From Symsagittifera roscoffensis (taxonomy: Eukaryota > Xenacoelomorpha > Acoela > Convolutidae): a stretch of DNA of 64,000 bases. A program made the translations under genes and the position numbers. The DNA is taken from the NCBI RefSeq assembly GCF_963678635.1, contig NC_087067.1:3917072-3981071 (forward strand), written 5' to 3'. The notes under the pieces were generated by a model. That model did not search any database. It saw only the letters and a program-made list of their open reading frames with translations, and was not told where the DNA came from. Shown here piece by piece: positions 1-11,545 of this stretch (position 1 is its first letter; every line of letters begins with the position of its first letter).

Positions 1-600
1 TGTCAACGCAGTGGTTTTAAATTATTTTTTATCACCTCTGAACTGCTTGTGAAATTCTTCGACCGATGTGAAGATGCAGATAGCTGCGTGTTATTACATC
101 ACCAGCTATTTTTCGCATGTGTGAGCCATGTAATTTTTTTCAGCATTTTTCATGAGTAAAAACAGTGCCGTAATAAATAAAAGCTTACGGAGTGTTAAGA
201 GAAAAGCCATGATTAAGAAGCTTGAATCTTGATAAACTTAGCAGTAACTTATCCACGAAAGGTCATTTCATCAGATAAGGCATTGTTTTTTTTTAACCTC
301 TATATTTTCCGACACAAAACCTTATCAAGTTCACCAATACAGCCTTTGGATCAAGTTCACTACCTCCGCTTCGAAGCAGAACAAACAAAAGCTCTTCCTT
401 ACCAATATTTCATATGGAATAAAATTGCTTCGCGCTGTGTGTAATATGATTGAATCTGCTCAGCTGAAAACTCCATTTAATAACCAATCTACCCCCCCCC
501 CCACTACTGAAGAGAAGAGGATGTTTACTTGACCCTTACTTGACTCATTTTTCCGCTTAATTATGCATCGCATCGCGGTGCGTCTGAGTGATTCATTATA
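1..600. other. No gene recognised
   Basis: AT-rich sequence with a run of C at about 491-501. Open frames here are short and resemble nothing known. A cysteine-containing stretch near 60-110 is noted among the rejected items. Confidence 0.5.
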
Positions 601-615
601 TTGAATTAATTCAGA

Positions 616-862
616 GTGCTTTTAAAGTTCAACAACGAGGGAAAGGACCAACATACGAGCTGTACAGCTCATCACGGCGAACCGCTGTTGTGCCCCTGCC
701 TAAGAACTACATGCCGTTTTTTTGGTTATTTTTTTGGGCTGGGTAATGTTGCCTCACCCTCAACCAACGATCACGGATCATGGTGGGCCTCGAACATCCG
801 AACTTTCGATTGAGAGGCGGAGACGTAACCACTTCACCACTGCTCCTAAAACTGCTTGTATA
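616..862 (-). repeat. tRNA-derived SINE (family 2), reversed
   Basis: Read on the - strand, a tRNA-like head GTGGTGAAGTGGTTACG (A-box region) is followed by GATGTTCGAGGCCC (B-box-like) and then a body containing CGGTTCGCCGTGATGAGCTG. Related bodies occur on the + strand at about 26930-27165 and 48380-48490. Confidence 0.7.
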
Positions 863-3800
863 AATGCGAAGCCCTGAATAATCCGACTGCCTTTTAAGAT
901 CCATCGGGCAGTGTTCGCTCAAGAAATACTGATGAATTTGTCTAAAAAAGAAAAGAAAAATCTTTTTAAAATCATCCCCACAGATGCCGTATATAATACA
1001 AATTGGCAGATTTTGCTCCTATTATTGTAGCGTTTTTGACAAATAGCTTGGAACAATAGCTTTCAACAAACTTGGAACGATTTCTTGGACGGATTAAACC
1101 CCGCCCGGAAGTTGTGTTGGAAATTATTCCGCCGCGCGCTGTGTAAAGTACAAAGTGATACGTTTCACCTATCGCAAAATATTACACAGAATAAGAAACA
1201 TACCTCAATTGAGCTTAGGATAATTTGTTAGCCAGACGGATTAAATTTCCGCCTTCGCGTTAGAAGCAAGAAATCTGTCGCTCGATAATTATCGCAACGA
1301 GCACAATTATTCGGTCACTTTCTTCGAAAGTCGGAACAAAAAAAAAACTAGCGATTGCTGTGCAGGTAGCACATAAAATTTTTTTAACAAGCTTTTGTGA
1401 AAAGAAAACTATTTTCTTCAGTTTAATCTCAACGTGGGCTGCATTTTTGTGCGTCGTTTGCTAAACCATTTTTTAACGAAAAAATTTCTTTCAATTTTTT
1501 AATAGTTCTTCTTTAAAAGTGTTTAAGCAGCTCCTAGCGCTGAAGAAGCGCTAAGCTAAGCTTTAAAGAGAAGTTTTACACAGCTGGAAAATGAAAAATC
1601 GAGATTTCAAAAAAAATAGCTGTGTGGCTTTTAAATAATTGTATGAAAATAACAAAATAAGTATTTTTTCCTTACAATGAACCTTTATAACAAGCATTGT
1701 TCGCCACACTCTAGAAATATTATATTATAATATATCATATTATATTGTTATATTACTTTATTATATTTTGTATTATATTATTTTATTTTATATTGCTTTA
1801 TATTATATTGTATTATATTATATAATATTATATTATATTATATTTTATTATTTTAAATACTTGCGTAGAGATTGCAAAAGTTAAATTTATATAATATGAA
1901 CATGTAATCTTTTTTTCCATAGTCAATGAAAATGAAGCTTTTTTCCATAAGTGAAACTGCAAAAAAAAACTTGTTTCAAAACTTTTTGTTTTTGAAAAAG
2001 CCTAATAAACAAAAATTTCTATCATAAGAAAAGCCAGAGTGTAAATGACAGCTACTACGAGATAAACTAAATTCAGTGATATTAGCCAGGGATGTTGATG
2101 TTAACATTTTCATTCTGATTTTTATACTAAAAACATAACTTTTATATGCGGGTAGAAAAATTTAACGTTAAAAAATTCGGTTAGTGGTTGAGAAATTAAT
2201 TCTTTTTAATATAAATTAGGTTTATTTTAGCGCATGAAAAATCTAAAAAATAATTGTATTTTAGAAAAGACTGGTTTGTGATTTTTTGGTTTTTTGTGTG
2301 AAAAACTCAATCTGGACTACGTTATAGACAGAGAAGATCAATTTTTCTATTCATTTTTTCAATTAAATTGTTTTTCTTAGCAAAGTAGCGAGTTTGTAAT
2401 TAAAAAAGGAAAAAACTTTTACCGCAAAAATGTATCTTTTCAATGGAAAAAATGCATATCATACAATTTTCATAAATGAAATTGTATGATAAATATATTT
2501 TTGTTCGAAATTTTTTTGATGCCCAAGTTGCTCTCATGAAACCAAAACTCCCACTCATTTGTGTTGTTTCATTGTTAAACTATTCTAAAATCATTTTCAA
2601 AGAAAAATTTCGATTGAGAAAAAACTTATCACACCTATTTTTTATGATGTTTGTGTAATAAGCATTTTTTTATAGACTCCATATATCAAACTTTTTGATT
2701 AGTTGAAAATTGTTGATATGGACATCACCCCGGGTACTCAAAAAACCGAGTTGAAAAAAATTGGTGTCTTTTGACAAGAACTAGGTTGCAACCAATTTTA
2801 TACAGATAATGTATCAAAAATTTTAAAAATGACATGCATTGATTTAAAATCAAAGTAGTTTTATCAAAAATTTAGCAAAAATATCACATTCAATCAGTTC
2901 TAAATTGACTTAACTCCATTTTGTTAGCTTTTTTTTGTTTCATTTTCATACGTATTGTGAATAACAATGAAATCAATTATATCAAATTTCATCCAATTTT
3001 TCGTTTTCTCATCTTAAACAGATTCCAGACACATTGTTTGTAGATTTTTTCGGATATTCAAGATTAGAGAAATTTGGAATTAAAATCATAAGGTATGCCT
3101 TTTCTTTTGACTTTCATGTTGATGCATTGCGTGAAAAAAACTCTGATATAACTAATCTGAAAAACTTTCTACACCAAAAATCAATTGTTCAAAAATAAAT
3201 TTTTCAATTATTTTTCATTGGCCTAAAATAATTGCGCCTAAAACGTTTAAAAAGAAAACGACATTTATAGAATTATTTTTGAATAATTTTACCTTTCATA
3301 CCGCGGAAGCTTTGAGACTTGAAAAACTCAAAAGGGATTACCTTCATCACAATAGTTTGCAGTAAAAAATCTTCTCGAATGAATCTTGCTTTCTGTGGCT
3401 CTTTAGAGTGCAAAAATTAGCTCAAGTTTTAAAACAAAAAAAAAGTTATTTTAAACCAAATTTGTTGCGATTTTGATGACCTTCAACGGGTTCCAAAAAA
3501 CTGTGTTAATCGAGTTAAATCATATTTTTGGCAATAACAATAAGTTTTTTTCTTCCGTAAAAATCCATTTAATCCATTCTAAGTCGATTTAATTATCTAA
3601 AATGGCTTTTGTAAATCAATTCTCATGCAGAAATTTTTTTGTAGAAAAATCGGTTTAAATCGATTTCAATCTCGAGTTTGTAAGTGCAAACTACCAATTG
3701 ACAATTTACTGAATTAGGTTTTTCACTGTTATTTAAATGCAAAGCGAAATTAACAAGCTCAGAAATTATTTCAAATGAACTGATGCAAGCTAAATGATTC

Positions 3801-6480
3801 ACAAACTGCGTGTATTAACGCAGCCTTCCTTTTTTGTATTTGACACTGCATGAGCGAGCAGTTTTCATACATTGATTTATTTTTTAAAATGATATTTGCA
3901 TGTTTTGTGACATATTACTTTTCGAAAAAATCAATATCAATCAGAACTTCTTCAAGAATTTTCACTGGCCTACCGACCATTCGAGTTTCTTTCTAGATAA
4001 GAACAGATACAGTGATTAAAAGTGCGGTTTAATAAAACGTATTGAATGGTAAATAGTTGATTAAAATTATTTAAACTGGTATCTCCTTAACAATCTCCTC
4101 GCCTCTAAACAAAACTGTTACTTTGCGCTAGAATTTACTATTGAGAATGCTAATTTTGTTGAGATTGTCGAAATTTTGACTGGTTAAAACTACTCAACAA
4201 TCCCCACCCCTTTTCTTGAAAGGGGGAGGTTGTTAAGTTGATCGGAAATGTAAATTACACCAATTAAAGTGTCCAAATCCAATTCATTTTAGATCTTCCA
4301 AATTTTAGGGCCCTTTTGGATAGGAAAAAGCGGTGGTGAACAGTTTTGTCTGTAAGCCAAAGTTTCAAAAAAAGTTTGAGAAATTTTTTTTTGCTTTTCT
4401 ATTACGGTTGATTGAGTTGTAGAATAATGATCAAAAGCGAATTAGCGAATTATTTTGGTACTATTTTGATACCGAAAAAATTATTTGGATGCCAAAATCG
4501 AGCTGAGTGAAATCTGATCCTCGTTTTTTTCTATTAATGGCTACTTGTAGCAGGTCTTGATTCTAGATCTCCTGCTCTTTGTTTCAACCTGCAGATCAGT
4601 ATAGTTAGACAGAGGGATACTGAGTTTTTCTTGCCCTGACAACGCGTTTGCTTAACCGTCAGCAGTCAGCAGTAGCAGATTAAAAAGTCTGCAGCATTTT
4701 TCGCAGATCATTTTAGGTCTTTGTTTGGGGACATACTTTTTTCGCGATAAAGATTGTTCAACTTGTGATGCTTCTATTGCGGAAATTCTGCTTTCTGGCT
4801 CAAAGAGTACGAAATGAAGATGAAAAAATTGAAAATCAAAAAAGCCAGTCTGATACCATGTAACTGTGGGAAAAAATGAAACGAAAATTCGGTTTCGAAT
4901 CTGTTAATACCTAATTTAAATCGCTTAAATTTTTCCTCATGTGTTTTCTTTAGTTTAAAAACAACACACAAAAAGTTAAATTGATCGTCAGGCATAAGGA
5001 TGACAAAAACAAAACAGTATTTTTAGAATCGATCCAACTCTTGATGTTTTTTTCATTTAAATTCACCGTGGAAGACATTAGCCCAACCCAAAATTCCAGT
5101 TCCTGGATTTAATGCCAAACGTTTTTTTTCAAAAAAAAATTACAAGCATTTGTAGTCAAAAGAAAACAAAAACAGGGACCAAATTTCACACATGCGTCTC
5201 GGATCAGTACGAACAAAAAAAGATTCTGATGCGCTGCCCTTATTTCAGATATAAATTTACATTAACTTGGCAGAAGAGTGATTACTAGAAAGCTTCAAGA
5301 CAGGATGGCTGAAAAGACAGCTCTCTAAAAATGGTCAGAAAAAAAGCAGCAGACCCCTTGAGCAAAATCTTTGAGCTAAAGCCAAGCCTTGTGACACTGA
5401 GAGGAGTTCTCTTGTTTTAAATATCTCTATTAGTGCATGATAGTGATCTTCGTATTATTGTTTTTTTTTGGTTTTTTGGCGTTTTTTTTTGAACGACTTT
5501 TCCTTGAATTGCGTTTGTCTTTAAAACTTAATAAGTTAAAAGTGTTTAAATTCATTGCTGTATAGAAGATAGTGCTTCTCTATTTTTTATCTTTGTTTTG
5601 ATGTTGAAAATTTTAAAGTAGTTTTTGGCAGTTTTTTGTTGATCCCTCAGCTGAAAAGCGAAAGAACTTTGTTTTTGTATCCAACTTGATGCTCTATTTA
5701 GCTTCATTTGAGTAAACGAAAGTTTTTGAGTGTGTGTGTGTTTTGAGGAAGGGACTTAATTTTTTCTTTTTTGAAGTTTTATAACACTTCAAAAATCTAA
5801 CAAAACTTAAGCAATGTCATATAACTCAAGCAAATCTAAAGCTTGACGAATATGCTAAATCGATTGACTACGCGCAATCAAAGAGTTCCGATTCGATGTT
5901 TCTGTGTTATATCAATATAAGCTATTTCAATAGAGATGAAAAGATTCTCCTAATAGAACCTTACAATTTACTCGACGTGATATTTAAACCGGTGCCCGCC
6001 CATTTAAAATTTTTGGAGTTATTATTTTAAATGTGTTTCACGTCTGAGGAATTAATGCCCTCAAAGTAGTCCAACTCAACTTTCTAAACGTTTTTTAGTG
6101 TCTCTTTTGTTTTTTTTCTATGTAGGCTTTCTCATTTTCATAAGAACTTACAAGTAGAGGTAGAACAAGGCCTAATGGTAACTCTTTTTTTTGTACTTTT
6201 GCTGATCCTTACGAATGAGCCGGTTGATTACCTGTTTACCTCAATTTACTGTATGGATGTTCACTTATTTCATTGATCCTTTTCAGCCTCAACAGCATGT
6301 TAAAAATGACTTTAAAATTCCATTTCTCAGATCAACATTTTGGCTAAAATTCAAATGTAATAAAATTCGGAATAAAAAACTTTAAGATGTTCCAATATCG
6401 GAAAATGAGGTTATTCGAAAATTTGACTTTAAAATAAATTTTTGAAAAAAAACAAAGAATGTATCTGAAACTTAAATCTT
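863..6480. other. Gene-free AT-rich region
   Basis: No coding region, RNA gene or intact element recognised. Apart from the AT-rich tract near 1717-1858, it is T- and A-run-rich sequence with only short chance frames. A start-like fragment of another repeat (GCTGTGCAGGTAGCACA) is near 1360. Confidence 0.5.
1717..1858. repeat. Degenerate TTATA-type simple repeat
   Basis: About 140 bases made almost only of A and T with repeating TATTATAT-like units. Confidence 0.85.
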
Positions 6481-6489
6481 TTTTATAAC

Positions 6490-9190
6490 CAATATGTTAC
6501 TTCGGCGCCATTCTGATTGGATGGTTTTTTAAAATTTTTAAAACATTTAGACAGTATCATTGAAGTCAATATCAAAATCAACAATAAAGATGCCAAAGTA
6601 ACAACTGAAAACACTGGTCTAGATCCGGATGAAACTATAGTACTATTTGATATGAAAAGTATATACGCTAAAAGTCTACTAAAGGAAGCAATTGAATAAT
6701 CCATACAGATGCTGTACAGCCACGAGTCTCCGCCTGAAATTCAAAGATTCACAAAAAAATCATTTAGAAAATGGCGGCCATCAAAATAATTTTCAAGGTA
6801 ATGATTCATGTTATAATTGAATACCTCGCGGTAATTCTTGAAAATCTATGGCTGAAGGAGTGAGAGTTTGCCTTGAAACAAGAAAAAGACGGGGGCGGGG
6901 GTACAGCCAGTGGATGATTTGAATGGTTTCCATTTATGTTGTAGAAGGAAATTAACATGTATATTGGAGGGGTTTGAATGCGAGGGATGTCAATACTGCA
7001 ACCATGCTGATTGGGGAAATTTTTAATAACCGAGATAGTCTGGTGTTTTGAAGATTTTTTTAGACTGGTTGTACTTTAACTCCAGCAATGCAGACTTGTG
7101 GGAAATAGCGCTGATGTTGATTGAATAAACTATATATGGGTCGAACAATCAAACTCATTCGTTGAAAACAGAGGCAATGCAAAATATATTAGAACGAAGC
7201 ATTTGGTTTTAAATACGCGCAAACGAGTGGACGCAGAAGCCAGGAGTTGTCACTGAAAATGTTTTTTGGGCCGCCAAGAATTTACTCTCTAAGTTACAGC
7301 TCACAGTTGAAAAACCTAATGAAAATGGTGACGTGGCTTTTTAAGACGTTACTATAAATGCAGATGGTAACAAGCAGGTTAGATGTGGATCCTACTAAAA
7401 AGTGACGGAAACAGGCAGGCTTCTAATTTTCAGAAGTTGCACACCACTGCAGAACAAAGGAAACAAAAGAGGGTACGGGACTCAGGGTTTTTAGGAGCAC
7501 ATCTACATGGAACTTAACCAAAAAGCAATGTTGATCAGTAGACAGCAATGGAAGAAAAAAATCCTTAATCAGAGGATGGATCATCCAAAATTGAATCGGG
7601 AAACCCAAGCTAAATTTTGGGACAGAACTAAAATCAATTTTGCCCTAAGCGTTGAGTAACACAAGAAAGTAGACACACCAGAGACACACAGGCAGGCATA
7701 CACACATTGCAATCTAGCGAGTAAGCGACCGCTGCACAATTATGTTTGGAGATAATAGATCAGTCTAACAACGCAATGAAACTTTTCACATTGGAAGCAA
7801 TCCACATAAAGAAACTGAGGCCAGGGATCAACACGCGATAAGAGTTCAGGAGTAGGGAGCTAACGCTTAGATTTTACTCCAAAAATAGTTTCAGTTTCGG
7901 CTTCGAAAATAGTTGTGAAGCTAACATATCAAAAAAAAATTGGAAAATGGAAAATTTAGATAAAAAGAATTATTAGGACAAAAAAATCTCAGAAATTCCA
8001 AAAAAGTAAAGTTCCGAAGTTCTTATCTAAAATTGCTTAAAGTTGATTGGTATGAATATTATATTTTTTGTTTGTAACATTTAATTGTCTTTAATGATGT
8101 TTCAACATCTGCATATCGATTAGTTACAAAAATTTTAACCTGAACACGGACATAGTTCCAAAAACGTTCGAATTTTCTTTCCAAAATTTCCTTACTTTGT
8201 AACTGAGCACGCGAGAAGAGAAGTTATTTAAGAGACTTTAAAAAATTCAAGTATATGTACACAGACTGAAGTTTCTGAGAAAATGTCTGAAAAACGATCT
8301 TATACTGTGCTAGGGTCCCCGAAAACGATTTTTTAGGACCAAGCTGTGCATAATTTTCAACTGAAGCTACTTAGGACTAAAACGTTTAGGGCAAATGAGG
8401 ACAGGAAAAGGTAGGAAGAGATGTTAGTGAAAACCCGATCGCTGGTGCAAAAGGAAATCGACGAATAGTGGTGGGCATCCATTTTCGGCTTCATGACGCG
8501 TCAAGTTGAGACAAGCTTATAGACAACATTCAAACATAGAAAAAACTCAGAAACTCTGTAAAAAACTATCGAGGATAAGCGCAAGCCCCTGGATAGTGAG
8601 AGAAGTTTGTCAACTCAATCACCAAAGGATGTGAAGCCCCTAGGCTGATGGTGCAGTATAGAGGTAATCAAAGCCCTAAATTTGCAAGCAGATTACAAAA
8701 TTTAACCAACCTTCAAGTGGACTTCACCACAAGAAAACTAGATTCCTGTTTACCATCACTGAAGTCAGCATTTTCTAATGACCTCAAGTCAAACGTGATT
8801 TTTAAACTTTAATTATATGAGTAATCTCTATTATAACACAGAACGAATTGTCTATGTTGGATTTTCAAATATAACCAATCTATTTTTTTAATTTACAAAT
8901 GTATTGAAATTACATATAGTGGATGCACTTCCGCCTTTGTCGGACAAACTGTTCGACTTGTGACCACTAGAATTGAGGAACATAAGAACGCAGACTCCCT
9001 GGTAGGCCTCCACCCTCAGCAAGGCAGTTTTGAGGGAAATAGCGCAGATCTTAGTTGGGAAATTATAAATAGGTCAAACAATCAAACAAAATTGTTTACA
9101 CTAGAGGCAATACATATCAGGAGAAAGAAACCCGGCTTGAGAACGCGCGATGAATTCAGGAGCAGGGAGTAAACACTGAAAACTTAGTCC
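6490..9190 (+). mobile_element. Penelope-like retroelement relics
   Basis: Broken frames resemble Penelope-like elements, which pair a reverse transcriptase with a GIY-YIG endonuclease. At about 6630-6690 the frame reads DETIVLFDMKSIY, like reverse-transcriptase motif A. At 7290-7440 fragments read LQLTVEKPNENGDVAF and TGRLLIFRSCTPLQ, like the LPFLDV and RKPTHTxRxLHF region. Three partial GIY-YIG tails lie at about 7100-7240, 7760-7880 and 8915-9172. Stops and frameshifts are frequent, so nothing here is active. At least two or three insertions must be mixed. Confidence 0.75.
8915..9172 (+). pseudogene. GIY-YIG endonuclease domain fragment of a Penelope-like element
   Basis: The best preserved piece of the cluster: an open stretch reading FVGQTVRLVTTRIEEHKN, then ADLSWEIINRSNN, LFTLEAIHIRRKKPGL and ending TRDEFRSRE before a stop. 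This order is typical of the C-terminal GIY-YIG domain of Penelope-like elements. No full element surrounds it. Confidence 0.8.
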
Positions 9191-9649
9191 TAAAATATTT
9201 TTGGTTTTTTTATTTAAAACGTAAATGACTCAGAAACTTTCAACTGAAATTGTAGCCCCTAAACATTTGTGGTTTTTTTTGTTCTAAATCGAAATTATGT
9301 CCCAGAATTTTCCCGACAAACTAGTTAAATTCCTTTTAATTAGTGTTGATGGCTAAGGTAGTCCTTAATCTAATTGGTTATTTTTTAGGTCAACTGTGAT
9401 TGGCCAACTTCTTAACATGATGGTTGTGGTGCGTACCCACGGAGCCGCTTTCCCGGATAGCCGAAAAAAAAACTAAATACCTCCGGTTTTAATTAGATTA
9501 AAATAGAAAACTCTTCACTAAATTAAGACTCATTTTGATTGGATAAAAAATGCCTCAAAATTTTGCAGTCTGTTAGCTAACAAAATTCTAAACTTTTTTT
9601 TGAAATTGTATTGGCTAATTTTTTTAAATTCTAATTGAATTAATTATCA

Positions 9650-9907
9650 ACAAAAGTCCGACTATTACAGGGATTCGACCCCCTCACCAACCAAAGAGTC
9701 CCTCTTTTGGTATCTTTTATGATATCCATTTTCGACCGACAAACCCTAAATTTTTCAAAATACGCTAATTCTTAAAGGGAGCACGCACTTAAAAACGCAA
9801 TTTTTTTGGTCATAATTTTCTCAAAATCCCAAAAACGGCGTTTTGGCCTGTTTTTTTACACATTTGTCACCTATCCCCTTCGAGAAAATCCTTGAGCCGC
9901 CCCTGCA
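9650..9907 (-). mobile_element. hAT-type MITE, reversed and truncated
   Basis: On the - strand it begins CAGGGGCGGCTCAAGGATTT and carries the inner block GTCGGTCGAAAATGGATATC and GGGGGTCGAATCCCTG, as in the complete copy at 56993-57412. The far terminal inverted repeat is missing. Confidence 0.7.
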
Positions 9908-10136
9908 GTAACATTATATTCGATTATAGTTTCGGTTGAGGACCCTTAATTTGGGCCCTCAGTTTGGGGGCCCGCAATAGTTTTTTTTTTGTTTGCCGGG
10001 GGGCATGGAGGGTTAAATGTGGGTAGGGGAGGGGATAATTGGGAGGAGAGAAAGGGGGTACACCAAATAAAACAAAATGTTTTTAAGTAAGTTTGTAGGA
10101 TCTCCTAACTATCCCCCCCCCCCCTCCCGGAGGCGG

Positions 10137-10470
10137 AGCACTAAGCAGAATGGTCTAGGAGCAGAATGGGTACAAGAGCAGAAAACAGAAAAGTTTTTCC
10201 TTTTATTAATTTATACCGTCGAATTGATAAAAACAATTATCAGAATCGTCAATAATACCAAGAAAATGAATAAATTATGCATGAATTGAATAATTTCACC
10301 AATTTTTATTAATGATTTTTAAAAATTTTATAAGAAAATCTCGATTCAATGACTCAAATTATGCATAAAATATTAGTTTCTTTGGTAATAATGTCTATTC
10401 TTAAACTTAACTTACCGATTAGATTATAAAAATTTAAGTTTTTCTGCTCTTGGACCTATTCTGCTTATTG
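10137..10470. mobile_element. Small MITE with AGCAGAA-type inverted ends
   Basis: Left end GAATGGGTACAAGAGCAGAA (from about 10165) mirrors the right end near 10441-10462 (inverse GAATAGGTCCAAGAGCAGAA), with an extra AAGCAGAATGG repeat outside. The inside is AT-rich and non-coding. No clear target duplication was made out. Confidence 0.6.
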
Positions 10471-10710
10471 ACTGGCCACCACCCCCCCCCCACCCCCTAT
10501 AAAACCTATTAACGAATCCCCCCCTCCCCGTATTAAGAAATGCGTAAGGGGGTAGGGGTAATTGTTAAGTAGATCCAAAATTTCGACTATCCGGAAACGA
10601 TTTTTTTATTCGGCTATCCGGGAACCTATTTATTTTTCGGTTATCCGGAACGAATGTATTTTTCGGCTATCCGTGCATTCGGCTCCGTGGCACACCACCA
10701 TGGTGGTTAG

Positions 10711-11407
10711 AACGAATTTTCGTAAATTGATGTTTAATAGTGATGTAGATGATTTTATTTTAAAAATCCTGGCGATGGACAAAGTTGCAAAATTTTTTGA
10801 AATTTCTTTTTCATCCAAAATTCAATTGGTGTCAAGTGTCTTAAAATATTTTTACGATCGAGCATCGTTTTGTAAAATTTGAGTTTTTCCAAAACCATTG
10901 ATGCACTAATGTACCAAAAAGTTCGTGATTTACAGTTTGAATTCTTTTATCTCGTTTATCTAAATAAGTTAATGGCCTCTAGTTCACACAGCATATAACC
11001 AAGTAGCCCGAGGTATTGAGCTTGGTAGTCTTATACCAATTGATAATTTTTTTTATCATTTTAGTATTATAAACGACCGATTTCTTATTCTGGTTCCAAA
11101 TAACTATTTTCAATTATTATTTGAAAAATTTTCATCAGTGGCAACTTATGGTAAAGTATCATGGAAAACTTTTGAGTTCATTTAAGAAAAGTTGTGTGCT
11201 TCGATCTGTGATGGTGTCCTTGAAAAGTTCTAATGTGTTCATTATTTCGCTTATCTCAAACTTTTTTTTATATGAATTTCACACTTGAATATCTGAAAAC
11301 TATTTCTTTTAGCAATTGAAGTGTTTTTTTGTTCATTATTAAAATGGCAATTTAATCGTGATCTTATGAAGTATACAAAGTTAACAATGAGTTTTTTCTC
11401 ATTTCAG
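10711..11407. other. Flank upstream of first visible Crumbs exon
   Basis: AT-rich, no gene recognised; ends in the TTTCTCATTTCAG acceptor of the exon at 11408. Confidence 0.5.
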
Positions 11408-11545
11408 ATGTTGATCAACTTCAAACTTTTGGCTTCATCGGGCCGTCTTTGGATTGTATTGATGTCACTGATGACTGTTCTGACGGCTACGCATGCGTCA
11501 TCTTGGGTGGTCATAACATCTGCAGTATTGATTGTTCCCGATTTG
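11408..11545 (+). CDS. crb: Crumbs exon 1 of the visible model (Cys-rich, irregular EGF)
   Basis: Acceptor TTTCAG precedes 11408 and donor GTAAGT follows 11545; phase 1 at both ends. The peptide contains GFIGPSLDC, then CSDGYACVI and ICSIDC, an irregular EGF-like cysteine pattern. It starts in the middle of a domain, so at least one coding exon lies upstream. Confidence 0.65.

Larger units (their letters stand above)
9414..10710. mobile_element. Element with long inverted ends, nested with two MITEs
   Basis: The left end (9419-9471) contains CCACGGAGCCG and CGGATAGCCGAAAAA; the right end (10660-10705) has the inverse, with TTTTTCGGCTATCCG and CGGCTCCGTGG. The right side also carries about four imperfect copies of a TTCGGCTATCCGGAA unit at 10577-10670. 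No transposase frame is seen. A hAT-type MITE and a small MITE lie inside. The superfamily is not recognised. Confidence 0.6.

Noticed and set aside
40-125. Frame reading RCEDADSCVLLHH near the window start, somewhat like the Crumbs exon 2 start CESNADSC
   Set aside because: No acceptor is visible before it, the cysteine pattern is incomplete, and no clear in-phase donor leads to 11408. Probably chance.
1717-1858. Promoter or origin-like AT tract
   Set aside because: Low-complexity repeat with no nearby gene to support a function.
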